This document shows positions 11,045 to 21,412 of a DNA stretch of 64,000 nt, in pieces. The DNA lies in NCBI GenBank assembly GCA_031769625.1, contig JAUIMM010000686.1:3990001-4054000 (forward strand), read 5' to 3'. The notes under the pieces were generated by a model. The model did not search any database. It saw only the letters and a program-made list of their open reading frames with translations, and was not told the DNA's origin. The first letter of the stretch is position 1. Each line of letters opens with the position of its first letter. A program made the translations under genes and the position numbers. This DNA is from Taudactylus pleione. Lineage: Eukaryota > Chordata > Amphibia > Anura > Myobatrachidae.

Positions 11045-11605
11045 CACAGACAAATAATCCTTTCCCCCGCCCCTAGTATAGCAGACCCACTCTCCCCCAG
11101 ACAGATCATCTCCCCCACCCCGAGTATAGCACACTCCCACAACAGACAGATCATCTCCCCCGCCCCTAATATAGCAGACCCCCGTCTCCACAGACAGATC
11201 TTCTCCCCCACCCCTAGTATAGCAGAGCTGCCCTCCCCACAGACAGATCATCCTCTCCTCTGCCCCAAGTATAGCAAAGCCCCTTCCCCCAGACATATCA
11301 TCCTCTGCCCCTAATATAGCAGACCCCCGTCCCCACAGACAGATCATCTCCCCCACCCCTAGTATAGCAGATCCTCGCTTCCCACAGAAAGATCTCCCCC
11401 ACCCCTAGTATAGCGGAGCCCCCCCTCCCCACAGACAGATAATCTTCCCCACCCCTAGTATAGCAGAGCCTGCCTCCCCACAGACAGGTCATTATCTTCC
11501 ACACCCCTAGTATAGCAGAGCCCCCCTCTCGTCATAGACAGATCATCATCTCCCCCACCGCAAAGTATAGCAGACCCCTCCCCCACAGACAGATCATCTC
11601 CCCCT
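11045..11605. repeat. Minisatellite, about 44-56 bp period, about 11 units
   Basis: The units share CACAGACAGATCATC, CCCCACCCCTAGTATAGCAGA and a C-rich spacer; TATAGC recurs about eleven times between 11078 and 11566. The C-rich strand is +. Length changes between units keep breaking the frame, so the overlapping open frames on both strands are repeat artefacts. Confidence 0.92.
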
Positions 11606-11619
11606 GGACTGCAGCCAGT

Positions 11620-11725
11620 CCTGATTGTCTCCTCTCCACTCTGCCCCCTCCCCAGGCTGTGATTTGAAACTTTAACTTGACACTTCACAGCCTAGGGAGG
11701 GGAGAGTGGAGAGGGGACGATCAGG
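11620..11725. repeat. Imperfect hairpin with arms of about 42 bp
   Basis: The left arm 11620-11662 (with CTCCTCTCCACTCTGCCCCC) pairs with the right arm 11685-11725 (with GGGAGAGTGGAGAGGGG). The loop is AT-rich and about 22 bp. It lies between the minisatellite and the GC-rich patch and may be the end of a foldback element. Confidence 0.75.
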
Positions 11726-12116
11726 CTGACTGACTGCTCTCACCGGCCCCACAGCCCCACCGCAATTTACCCCCAACGCGGCCACGTCAACCACCATGGT
11801 CCCACGCCACTTCACCTCACTCCTCGATGGCGTCACGGAGTGTGACGCCGACTGTACGCTGGGTGGGGCTTTAATAGGAAGCTGGCCTCTCCTCGCAAGA
11901 GAGTCTCAGACACGGCCGGGCACACAGTACTGACAGGCAGCCGGGCTGCTTGTGTAAAACACACAGGAGCCGGCCGGGTGACGCGAATCGGGGGGCGGGG
12001 CCTCAAATAACAAGCCGCTCCACAACCAATTGGCCCACCGGGATTTTTCCCACAGAAAGTAATGTCCAATCCGCCCAGGGTGTGGGTCTAGGATGTAAAC
12101 TTTCCCCAGTGTAAGT
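11726..12116. promoter_or_regulatory. GC-rich promoter-like patch (candidate CpG island)
   Basis: CpGs cluster here relative to the AT-rich surroundings. Visible motifs are a GC box GGGGGCGGGG (11991-12000), CCAAT boxes at about 12025-12032 and 12064-12070, and CRE-like GTGACGC and GTGACGCG. A consensus-like 5' splice site (CCCAGT/GTAAGT) lies at 12111. This could be the promoter and first exon of an alternative msi2 or antisense transcript, or a GC-rich transposon end. No coding sequence is visible. Confidence 0.35.
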
Positions 12117-12618
12117 AAATTAATGTTTGGGCCATAAATCATTTGATTCTGATCTGTTTTATTGATGTTAACACAGTATAAAAAACACCTTCCTGTCTAA
12201 CTAGTCTGTTTCCCTGCATGCTTGTCACACCCACACAGATGTAGGGTGGACACTGTCAGATAACATGTTTGTCAGACCAACAGAGATTTTATCTAACCAG
12301 CTGAAACCATCAGATAATGTGACCATACATTGAGATATATCACAGTGTCTGGACACGATAGCTGCGGTCCTCCCCTCGTGAGGAAACATTTCCAGATTCA
12401 CAGGAGCAATATCAGCCAGTCAGCTGCGGCAGCACATACATTGCCGGATGTGGCAGACCATCTAATTATTGGATCTTTTGGACATGTTAGACAATTTTAG
12501 CATATCCAACAAACTATTAGTGCTCAGTCTTTGCAATACACTGTTCAATTATCTGGGTGATCCACCGATATGTGCTGGATTGACCAATATGAATTCCTAT
12601 TTAACCTTTATACCATAA
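12117..12618. other. Intronic sequence, no gene seen
   Basis: A passage rich in ATCAGATAATG and ACATGTTAGAC-type motifs (about 12255-12500) looks like an old inverted-repeat element, but no clear termini were found. Confidence 0.35.
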
Positions 12619-13828
12619 TTTCGCTATTTAGCGTTGTAAGTCGCACAAGAAATAATTGCTTTCCAGACTTTGATTGTGGTTCCAAAGCACAAAAAGATAT
12701 TATTCACCAAAAAGCATATAAGTTACACGCTGTGATCTAAATACAATTAGCGCAAACAAATTATACAATCACAAGGTACAGTCGATACATACGAATGCGC
12801 TCTGGATCCAGATTTCCCGCCATCAACTATGAAACCTCCATCAACAGAAAAGAAAGATGACTAACTACCAGATCCAAGGTGCTTGCATATAAACCCTTGC
12901 AGAGATAGGCAATACAATAGAACAAGTTGGCATAATCCCATTGGTTCTTCCTCCTGGTTCTTCTGTTACGTTGCAGTTCATAGGTCAGTTTGTATTGTAA
13001 TAGTTCAGCCTCCAACAGCCCTTTCTGTCCATTTTCCCGCCGAAGAACAAGTCTAAACTGGCTAATAAACATTAAATTACAGAGTACATTTCAATGCCTA
13101 TCTCTCTATGATCCATAATTCGCAGACGCATGTTGCGATCTCCTTGCCGATGGAACCGGAAATCTGCAAATAAACAGTGGTTTAGAATAGCACCAAACAC
13201 TGGCTACTTATCATGTACTAAACACTAGATATCGAAATACCTGCATTTCACAATAGATTTAATAACATATAAAACCTTTAATATTAACCTTAATGCTAGG
13301 GAACCTTTTTGTATAAGTATGCAATGTTTCAGTGAGGGGATATTAAGAAAAGACGCTAGTATGCGTTGTGTGTCTATCTGTTTGTGGAGTACACCATGGT
13401 ACGTGCTTTGCGGGGTTGTTCATATTATATGTAGTAATGTACGTATTAGTATAATGAGGACTTTTAACCTGGGGCAGTGGCAGACGTACGACGCTAATAA
13501 TCATAACAGCGCCATACCCAGGGTATCCTACAGTCTCTACTATGCGTGGTGCGTTTTATGTGTAGAGTGCTTTGCTAAGCAGCGCAACTGTGCGCTGCGC
13601 ATCTTGTATATTATATGTATGTTTTAATGTGCGTATGGGGTATGGTAGGACTTTTTAACAATATGCGGTAGCAATGTAATCGCACGATGCTAATAATAGC
13701 ATATTAGCATCACACATAATGGTTTCATGCTGAAGACGCAAGATGGCGTCATCAGGGGCAACATAAAATGGCGTCGTACAGATTTTTATTTTACAATTTA
13801 GGTCTCAGCCAATCATCCGGCTTCAACA
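12619..13828 (-). repeat. Candidate solo LTR of an endogenous retrovirus, copy 1
   Basis: This roughly 1.2 kb unit is shared along its length with 56590-57605, so it is a dispersed repeat of fixed extent. Copy 2 has TGTC...GACA ends. Read on the minus strand, both copies have a CCAAT box (AACCAATG) about 45-50 bp before an AT-rich TATA-like motif (12886-12893 here), the layout of a retroviral U3 promoter. No gag, pol or env sequence is adjacent. The outer bases of copy 1 are mutated and no target-site duplication was recognised. An unrelated DNA element remains possible. Confidence 0.45.
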
Positions 13829-14085
13829 CCAAGTAATTGTATAGGCATAAGCCGTGTGAACACAAGGCACCCAGAGCTCTTCATTTCTCATATTAAATTC
13901 CCCAAGCCTCCAAAACCTTTATCCAGCTCTGAGAATGCCACACACAAAACCTTGCCAGTTGAGGCTCTGCCCCATTTTCCAGCATGGATGACTAGGAATC
14001 TACGCCTTCAAAGGGATCTGTACATATCCGATTAGGCTACAGAAATAAAGCGGGATTTGTATACCATGAACTGTATGTTCTGTCC
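13829..14085. other. Intronic sequence, no feature recognised
   Basis: Unremarkable sequence between the LTR-like repeat and a short tandem repeat. Confidence 0.4.
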
Positions 14086-14215
14086 ATGTCACCTGCACAT
14101 ACAGCAATGTCTGTCATCTTCTACTTGTCACCTGTACTGTACATACAGCAGTCTGTCATCTGCTATGTCACTCACTACATGTCACCAGCACATGCAGTAG
14201 TGTCTGTATACATAA
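14086..14215. repeat. Diverged tandem repeat, about three units
   Basis: ATGTCACC(T/A)GCACATACAGCA(A/G)TGTCTGTCATC-like units are repeated three times with indels. A (TA)n run follows at 14221-14240. Confidence 0.7.
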
Positions 14216-14249
14216 ACACACATATATATATATATATATGTGTAATATA

Positions 14250-15816
14250 CAGTCAGGTGCATAAATATTGGGACATTGACAGAATTTTTATATTTTGGCC
14301 TCTACTCACCACAATGGCTTTGAAATGAAACAAACAAGATGTGCTTGAACTGCAGACTTTCAGATTTAATTTGAGGGTAATTGCATCCAAATCAGGTGAA
14401 CGGTGTAGGAATTACAACGGTTTCTATATGTGCCTCCCACTTTTTAAGGGGCCAAAAGTAATTAAGTAGGTAGAAGGTCTGGAGTTGATTCTAGGTGTGA
14501 CATTTGCATTTGGAATCAGTTGCTGTCGACTCTCAATATGAGATCCAAAGAGCTGTCACTATTAGTGAAGCAAGCCATCATTAGGCTGAAAAATGAAAAC
14601 AAACCCATCAGAGAGATAGCAAAAACATTAGGTGTGGCCAAATCAACTGTTTGGAACATTCTTAAAAAAGAACGCACCGGAGAGCTCAGCAACACCAAAA
14701 GACCACGGAAAACAACTGTGGTGGATGACAGAAGAATTATTTCCCTGGTGAAGAAAAAACACTTCACAACAGTTGGCCAAATCAAGAACACTCTCCAGGA
14801 GGTAGGTGTATATGTGTCAAAGTCAACAATCAAGAGAAAACTTCACAAGAGTTGAATATAGAGGGTTCACCACAAGATGTAAACCATTGTTGAGCCACAA
14901 AAACAGGAAGAAGAGATTACAGTTTGCCAAACAACATCTAAAAAAGCCATTACAGTTCTGGAACAACATCCTATGGAGAGATGAGATAAAGATCAACTTG
15001 TACCAGAGTGATGGGAAGAGAAGAGTATGGAGAAGGAAAGGAACTGTTCATGATCCAAAACATACCACCTCGTCAGTGAAGCATGGTGGTGGTAGTGTCA
15101 TGGCATGGGCATGTATGGCTGCCAATGGAACTGGTTCCCTTGTATGTATTGATGATGTGACTGCTGACAAAAGAAGCAGAATGAATTCTGAAATGTTTCA
15201 GGCAATATTATATGCTCATATTCAGTCAAATGCTTCAGAACTCATTGGACGGCGCTTCACAGTGCAGATGGACAATGACCCGAAGCATACTGCAAAAGCA
15301 ACCAAAGAGTTTTTTAAGGCTAAAAAGTGGAATGTTATGCAATGGCCAAGTCAGTACCCTGACCTGAATCCGATTGAGCATGCATTTCACTTGATGAAGA
15401 CAAAACTGAAGGGTAAATTACCCAAGAACAAGCAGGAACTGAAGACATTTGCAGTAGACGCCTGGCAGAGCATCACCAGGGATGAAACCCAGCGTCTGGT
15501 GATGTCTATGCGTTCCAGACTTCAGGCTGTAATTGCCTGCAAAGGATTTGCAACAAAGTATTAAAAAGTGAAAGTTAGATTTAGGATTGTTTAATTTGTC
15601 CCATTACTTTTGGCCCCTTAAAAAGGGAGAGGCACATATAGAAACTGTTGTAATTCCTACACAGTTCACCTGATTTGGATGTAATTACCCTCAAATTAAA
15701 TCTGAAAGTCTGCAGTTAAAGCACATCTTATTTGTTTCATTTCAAAGCCATTGTGGTGGTGAATAGAGGCCACAATATGAAAATTCTGTCAATGTCCCAA
15801 TATTTATGCACCTGAC

Positions 15817-15818
<2 letters not shown>
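14250..15818 (+). mobile_element. Tc1/mariner transposon, nearly full length, inactivated
   Basis: Terminal inverted repeats of about 215 bp (14250-14464 and 15603-15818) begin CAGTCAGGTGCATAAATATT and end with its complement. TA precedes the left end; on the right a TG microsatellite replaces the expected TA. Between them lies one transposase gene in two overlapping frames. Length (1.57 kb), long TIRs and a single gene fit vertebrate Tc1-like elements. Both TIRs are well preserved, so the copy could in principle still be a substrate for a transposase supplied elsewhere, but not a source of one. Confidence 0.95.
14520..15564 (+). pseudogene. Tc1-like transposase, frameshifted
   Basis: The first frame (14520-14855) encodes the N-terminal paired-type helix-turn-helix, with IREIAKTLGVAKSTVWNIL typical of Tc1 DNA-binding domains. 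The second frame (14806-15564) carries the catalytic domain: W-R-D-E with the first Asp (about 14979), QMDNDPKHT with the second Asp, and NPIEHAF with the Glu, spaced as D34E. The frames overlap near 14850, where one extra T in CAAGAGTTGAAT explains the shift and the premature stop. The linker KRPRKTT is also three residues shorter than the usual KRPGRPRKTT of the family, which would weaken the AT-hook-like GRPR motif. The triad is intact, so a single recent indel is the main lesion. Confidence 0.93.
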
Positions 15819-15885
<67 letters not shown>

Positions 15886-15900
15886 ATATATATAATATAG
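15819..15900. repeat. TG/TA microsatellite at the Tc1 right flank
   Basis: (TG)n, (TA)n, TGTG and (TA)n abut the right end of the Tc1 element and have replaced its TA target duplication. Confidence 0.95.
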
Positions 15901-16159
15901 CTTTTTTGTAGCATGATGTGGATTAGGTAATTTGATGGTTGCTTCATATGTAAATCCATCCCTTCACCATTGTCCCACTGTCTAGGTAGGAGTAGTGATG
16001 AAGTAAGATGTATGGAAGAAAGACTGTCCCTGACCATTGCCCTGAGGGTGTTTGCACTATACAAGTATTGGGCACAGCTGGGTGGGAGCCATGACCCGTG
16101 CTGTGTTTTTGAGTGGCTCAGTGGTGCTGGTGGGAGCATCATTCAAAGTAATCTGTTTG

Positions 16160-16470
16160 TGAGTGTGTGGTTTTTTTTTTTAACCATCCTTAGTGACTGT
16201 TAGCATGTTGCCAGGGAGCTCGTAACGTCGCAAGAAGAGGTTGGCATTGAAATTCTTCTTTCGTGATATAGAGCTCTTCTCCAATCCTCACCTAGATGGA
16301 GAAGAGCTGTGCCAGTTTGTCTCAGAGCACTGCTGGCACTAATCTCGTCACTTCGCTGGGCCAGCTCCTGATAAAGGGTGGGCACTCTGCCCCACACACC
16401 CGGAGCAGCACCCACAGGATGGCCCCCACACCCAGCTGGGAGCAGGTAACTGGCCTGGGGGATCATGGGT
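16160..16470. other. Exon-like unit with splice signals, unidentified
   Basis: On the + strand a pyrimidine-rich tract ending CCTCACCTAG (acceptor at 16295) precedes a 150-nt open segment that ends GGAGCAG/GTAACT (16445). On the minus strand the same stretch is open for about 88 codons and ends ATCTAG/GTGAGG. The minus translation contains GRVPTLYQELAQRSDEISAS, which looks like ordinary protein, but I cannot place it in a family. It may be an exon or exon fossil of an unrelated gene, or chance. The strand is unresolved. Confidence 0.25.
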
Positions 16471-17284
16471 ACAGTATGGGGCTCAGAGGGTGTGAGATGG
16501 TGTCTTGGAGCTGGGATGTCTGAGGATTAGTTATACTGCAGGGCCCGAGGATGACTCAGAATCTTTGGCCAATGTGGGGACTGTATGGGCTAGGGTACTT
16601 TGTAGGGTAAGGGTGCTCTGACTTCAAGTGGGGCTTTTGATTGGGGGGGACAGGGCTCTGCATTTATGTGAGGCTGTTGCTGTACAGTGTAGGTACTCTG
16701 GGCTTTGACAGATGCTCAGCCTTGTGAGTGCAGCCAGGGGCATAGCACAGGGAGCCAGGGGCATAGCACAGGGAGTCAGCTGAAGCAGATCAATATATCA
16801 TATATGGTACAGTTCATGAGTGTGACAAATGGATTTATGGGGCAGTGACCTTGATACATGTGGAGTATGGGTGTTCCTTGATTTTTTAGGATGTGGATAA
16901 GGTTGGATAATCCTATGTGAAGAGATTGGCAGGAGGTAATGGGGGCTGCTGTAGGTTGGGGGCACTGTGGACTTTGTTTGGTTACATTGATGTAAGTCTG
17001 CATTATTGGAGGGTTGTAATTACCATTGTGACATCTGTTAAACAGACAAGAGTGGGTGTTGTCTAGAGGTATAACAATTTCTGGGGTGTTTCTGGGCCCC
17101 ACTAGGTGGGAATATATGTGAAATTTGGGGGGTGAGTTTGGGCTATCTTGGTAATGAATTGTGTGTTTATTTGCTGTAGGTTTTGGGGTCTCAGATGTAG
17201 TGATGTACTAATCTCGCCTAGTTTGGTGTTGGTTCCGCCTACATGAGGCCACTACTAGAAATTTTCCAGGGCCACTTTTAGATC
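16471..17284. other. G-rich intronic sequence, no gene seen
   Basis: It contains a short duplication (CAGGGGCATAGCACAGGGAG, twice at 16735-16775) and otherwise G-rich simple-looking intron. A piece reading TGGCCACTTTTAGATCCC..CCGCCCCTGG near 17270-17300 may be a dispersed repeat. Confidence 0.4.
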
Positions 17285-18212
17285 CCAATCCGCCCCTGGT
17301 CCAGACTTTACATTGCAAACTTCTGGAATTTTCCTCCTGGCCGATAAATGGCATAAATTGTTATTATTCAAACTAAAGTCTTCCCCTTGCTTCTCAGACA
17401 TTCAGTCTAATTTTCATATCCCTAACAAACTTCTTTTTCCAGTTTATCAGGAACTTTTTTTGCTTTCTCTATTGAATGTGTAAATTACAGGCAATCCTCC
17501 ACAAAGGGCTTTGTCTCCATGCCGTGCTTTATGTGGAGATTACCTCCTTGGATCCAAAGTGAAAGATCCACATGAACTCGCATGGGAGAGAAATTTGGAG
17601 AAGATTAGGCAAAAATTCAGGACAACACTGCCACAAGATCCATATATGTGAAAATAGAAGAAAACTGCTATAAACTTTGGTACTACGTTTCGGTAAACCT
17701 TAAGTAATTTTTTTCCATGCCACGCTCTGTTTGGATAGGCTATCCTATGGATGGCACCTTTCTTCATATTTGGTGGCAGTGTCCTAAGCTCTCTTCTTTA
17801 TGGCGGGACATCAGGAGTCTCATGTTTGCAGTTTTAAATATTGATCTCCTTTTTCCCAAATGCCTCCTCCTCCAGTTGAATGTACCTACTGTTGCTTGTC
17901 ATCAAAACATATCGATTCTACACATCCAGATACTGCCACTTTTCTATTTTGCAGTGTTTTGGAAATACCTCTCCCCCATCCATGCTTTTAAATCTAAGTT
18001 ATGGCACACTTATCAAGTGATATTCATGACATGCATCATCAATTCAAATCCTTTCTGAAAATGTGGGAATCATGGGCTCTTTATAAGAACATCCAGATTC
18101 CTTTCCTTTGACCATAGAACGATTCGTATTTGAATGGTTCTTTGGTCTCTGTTTCCTTTTTCACCCTAATCCATCTTTGATTCCTCACCTTATGATAAAA
18201 ATAAATAAAAAA
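17285..18212 (+). pseudogene. L1-like LINE, 3' end of ORF2 (5'-truncated relic)
   Basis: The conceptual translation recovers, across several frames, FSDIQSNFHIPNKLLFPVYQ, then KVKDPHELAWERNLEKI, then GTFLHIWWQCPKLSSLWRDI. The last block is the HIWW-C region at the C terminus of L1/Tx1-clade ORF2 proteins. Frameshifts and stops break the sequence. It ends in an A-rich tail (AAAATAAATAAAAAATG, about 18197-18213), as expected for an L1 3' end. Upstream RT and endonuclease domains are missing: a 5'-truncated insertion. Confidence 0.85.
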
Positions 18213-19014
18213 TGTGTTTAGCCTCACAAGTGTTCATTTAAAAATGCAGATTTAAAAAAAAAAGGGCAAGGATTTTGGGGCATATGCACAATTATGTAAT
18301 AATATTTTTTTTAACAGTTCTATAATTGTATTTTCTTTTAAAATTAATTATTTTAAATGGTCATTATAGACAATTGGAAAACTTATAAAGTAGGAAATGA
18401 GACAGTGTTTTTGTAAGAACCAATGAATTTACAGTATAATGAAAAGAAGAAAACATAAAATTTATTGACAACTTTCTTGGAATGTTTGATGATATTTTGA
18501 AGAAGATCCATGGGTCCCTATGAATTGGGGATTCCAGCATAGAATCTAAAAGGCTATGGGCCATGTCTCAAAATGGGTTGATTTTTTCGGCATGTTTACC
18601 ATTTATGAGACATTTTTCCCCTGTGGCCACAGTTCCACAAGCTTTTGGGATCGGCAGTCTTGCTCAGCCTATCTGGTGTGTGATACCTTCTGTAATAAAC
18701 TTTATAAGAGGGTTTCCTTTATTTTGATAGAAAATGAACTTTTAGTTGTTTCCGCCCTCAAGTTCCCCCATGCATCCTTATCCGGTGGAGGACCCAGGTC
18801 TCTCTCCCATTCTAGTTCATATGTATTCTTGCCAAAGTACAAGTACTATGCTATAAAGGGGGAAAACCTTGGTTTTACATAAAGGATGGCTATAGCTTAA
18901 TGTTTGATCGGTTCGGTTTTGGTTCAGATCTTCCTACCAAGTTCTGTGCTGAGATGTACGTAAAAGATTAAGTTTTGCCTCATTCTGAGTTTTCAAAAGT
19001 AGTTATAGTTCCTA

Positions 19015-19155
19015 GGGGGAGATGTACTAAGCCTTGGAGAGATAAAATACCTTCCAATCAGCTCCTAACTGTTATTCTACAGGCTGTGCTTGAAAAATGA
19101 CAGGAGTTCAATGGTTGATACTTTATCTCTTACCAAGGCTTAGTACATCTCCCCC
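19015..19155. mobile_element. MITE with GGGGGAGATGTACTAAGCCTT ends
   Basis: The left end GGGGGAGATGTACTAAGCC is matched by the right end GGCTTAGTACATCTCCCCC. The 3-bp flanks CTA (left) and TTA (right) resemble the TWA duplication of PIF/Harbinger elements. At 141 bp and without an ORF, it is inserted in the L1 relic. Confidence 0.88.
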
Positions 19156-19360
19156 TTAGTGTTTTTGTTGGAGGGAGGCATGATAAAAAGTGCAGACGAC
19201 GTATGAAAGAAAAGGGGTGAAGGATATTTCTGCCAGGAGTCCTTCAGGACATTCAGCCATTGACTTGTTATTAAAGTCAGCTGGGAATTTAAAGCAAGCT
19301 TGGAACCAATTAGAGAATCTGGCAGGAAGAGAGTCCTAGGGAAAGCCTGGGTTGTGTTAT

Positions 19361-20195
19361 GGTGCATACACATGGCACGATCTGTACCACCAACAACTTG
19401 AAAGATATAAACATAAGAAAAAGTCTCAAGCGCTCCAAGTGTCAGGGGCTATATCAATGTTTCATAGGTATGATTGTCAATATAGTGTCTGTTTAAATAA
19501 ACAGAATAAACTGTCACACAAGTGAGTCTATTTCAATTTAAATGATGCTCAATCTCTACGGAAAGATGATAATTCAAGTGTGGTTTCTTTTTCACAAGTA
19601 TATCAAAATCCAAAAAATACTCAGTCCTTCTGTATAGTAATAGTCCAAAATGTTGTATTCTTCAAAATGTCTGGGTATTTCACTTCTCACTGTAGTGGCT
19701 TCTCGCTATGACTCTCCTTCCATTCATATAGGTTCTCAGCCCAAATATATGAAAAATAAAAGAAGGGATGCCAACATAGCATAAAACCATTTACATTTAT
19801 TTAAATAGTACAAATAAAACGATGGCTGCGTACCGTTAAAGACCTTTTAAGAAAGGCACAATGTGGAACATATAGGGGTATTTCGCTCCCCCTATAGAGC
19901 ACTACCTTCCCCAATGCAGGTACTTGTCGGTCAGCAGTCACTTTGGTCAGAAAACACCGACTTGAAAGATATCTTTCCATGATCTTTCAAAGATATCTTT
20001 CAGTGAAGTCATCATGCCACTTCTCTGAACAGGCAAAGTTGACGAAATCAGCCAAGTTGGCCTGCATGCATGGACAATCAAAGATATCTTTATCGTCCAT
20101 GCGGGAACGTGCATCATTAGTCGTTGTCAGGTTGGTGACTGCAAAAAAGTGAATGATATTCATATCGTTCATGAAAGTCGTGCCGTGTACGCACC
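19361..20195. mobile_element. MITE split by a retroposed insertion
   Basis: The outer element starts GGTGCATACACATGGCACGA and ends TCGTGCCGTGTACGCACC, a clear inverted repeat. Its interior (TTGAAAGATATCTTTCCATG and palindromic partners) is interrupted at 19409-19959. It is itself inserted in the L1 relic, so this is third-level nesting. Confidence 0.85.
19409..19959. mobile_element. 551-bp insertion with 13-bp TSD; possibly Penelope-like terminal repeat
   Basis: The 13-mer ACTTGAAAGATAT at 19396-19408 is repeated at 19960-19972, exactly flanking the insert. A 13-bp duplication points to target-primed retrotransposition, not a DNA transposon. The insert has no ORF. It contains AAGCGCTCC near one end and TTTTAAGAAAGGCACAATGTGG near 19845-19866, similar in shape to the spacer motif of the inverted dimer at 3216-4640. 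Confidence 0.7.
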
Positions 20196-21170
20196 ATTAG
20201 ATTAAATTTAATAGTTGGGGATAAAGAGGAAGATAAGGGTCCATGTTATTTACGTAAACCATACATCTACAGTAGGGGGTATGCATCTACAGGATGTTTG
20301 ATTCGATATCCACCCAGGAGTTTGTAGCAGTTGAGGAATAAAATACTACAATTTGGGAAAAGTGAGCTGCTAGGTTACATGGCATGATATCTGAGAGGCC
20401 TTTTACCACTTTGGTTTTGTTTTGTTTTTTTAAAGTTAATGTTCTGGTGGTCTAGAGTTCCAGATGAATTTTGTTTAGTAATGAAAAGGTGACTATTGAG
20501 AGAGTTTGAAAAAAAAAAAAGAGGGAGCCATTTGGGTATAATAATCATTTTGACAGCATTGATCCTGCCCAGCCACAATATGATCTGCCTGCTCAAGGCA
20601 GTTAAGTCGACCTGAAGTTTGGCTAAACATTGGAGAATGTTTTCTTGTAAAAGAAGGTCATAGCTAGAGTTATGAAGACCTTTTAAGTACTTAATTTTGT
20701 TTCCTGCCACTTTAAATATGAGTAGAAGGCATTCTCAATACATAGGTAGTGCAAGGAGAAGTATTGCTTTAGTGTTAATTCTAGGAGGGCACGGGGGCAG
20801 GATGTCTGGCTGGGAAATGTGCTCGGAAAGGTTTTATAAAGATTGTGCAGAGAGATACTTGGGTGGGTGTCAGGAAAATGTCATATGCAAACAGAGCGAT
20901 TTTGAACTATTATCACTAATGTACACCACTCAGATGTCTAGGTTTGATCTCATATGAGCAGCTAATGGCGTTATCACATGGACGAAGATGACGTTAGAGA
21001 GTTGACATCTGTTTGTGGTACTATTTCTAAAAAATGACAGGAAAAAAAATCTGATTTCATTGATCAAAACCATGACTGAAGGATGTGTTTATTGGGACAG
21101 AAACATAAAGTCCCAGGAGATCATAGCAAATGTGTTTGGGGTTTTTTTTTAATCTAGGGCATATTTGGCA

Positions 21171-21412
21171 ACTCTCCTGGAAAGTCCAGTAGAGTCCAGA
21201 ATTTGGAGGGGCTCTCCCAGCCTCCCTACAGAGTTGGGCTGTCTACCCGTGCAACCCACTGTAAAATACAGCAAATAGCTTTAAAGAGCAGGGAGTGGAG
21301 CCTCAATGACAAAAATGCATTGCCATACTCCCCCTACAAGATCAGAGCTGCTTTGCCCTCTCTGAGACTTTCCCTGAAGTGGCACAGAGAGAGGTCGGCA
21401 GGTATGACATAA
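21171..21412. mobile_element. MITE of the TTGCCAACTCTCC family
   Basis: The left end CATATTTGGCAACTCTCC and the right end GGTCGGCAGGTATGAC are inverted relatives of the ends at 58556-59423 and 59571-59955. It interrupts the RT domain of the minus-strand L1 relic. There is no ORF. Confidence 0.65.

Noticed and set aside
10737..11688. Several overlapping open frames on both strands, up to 171 codons
   Set aside because: They follow the C-rich minisatellite and inherit its repeats; composition is Pro/Ser/Ile or Gly/Cys/Asp, with no domain.
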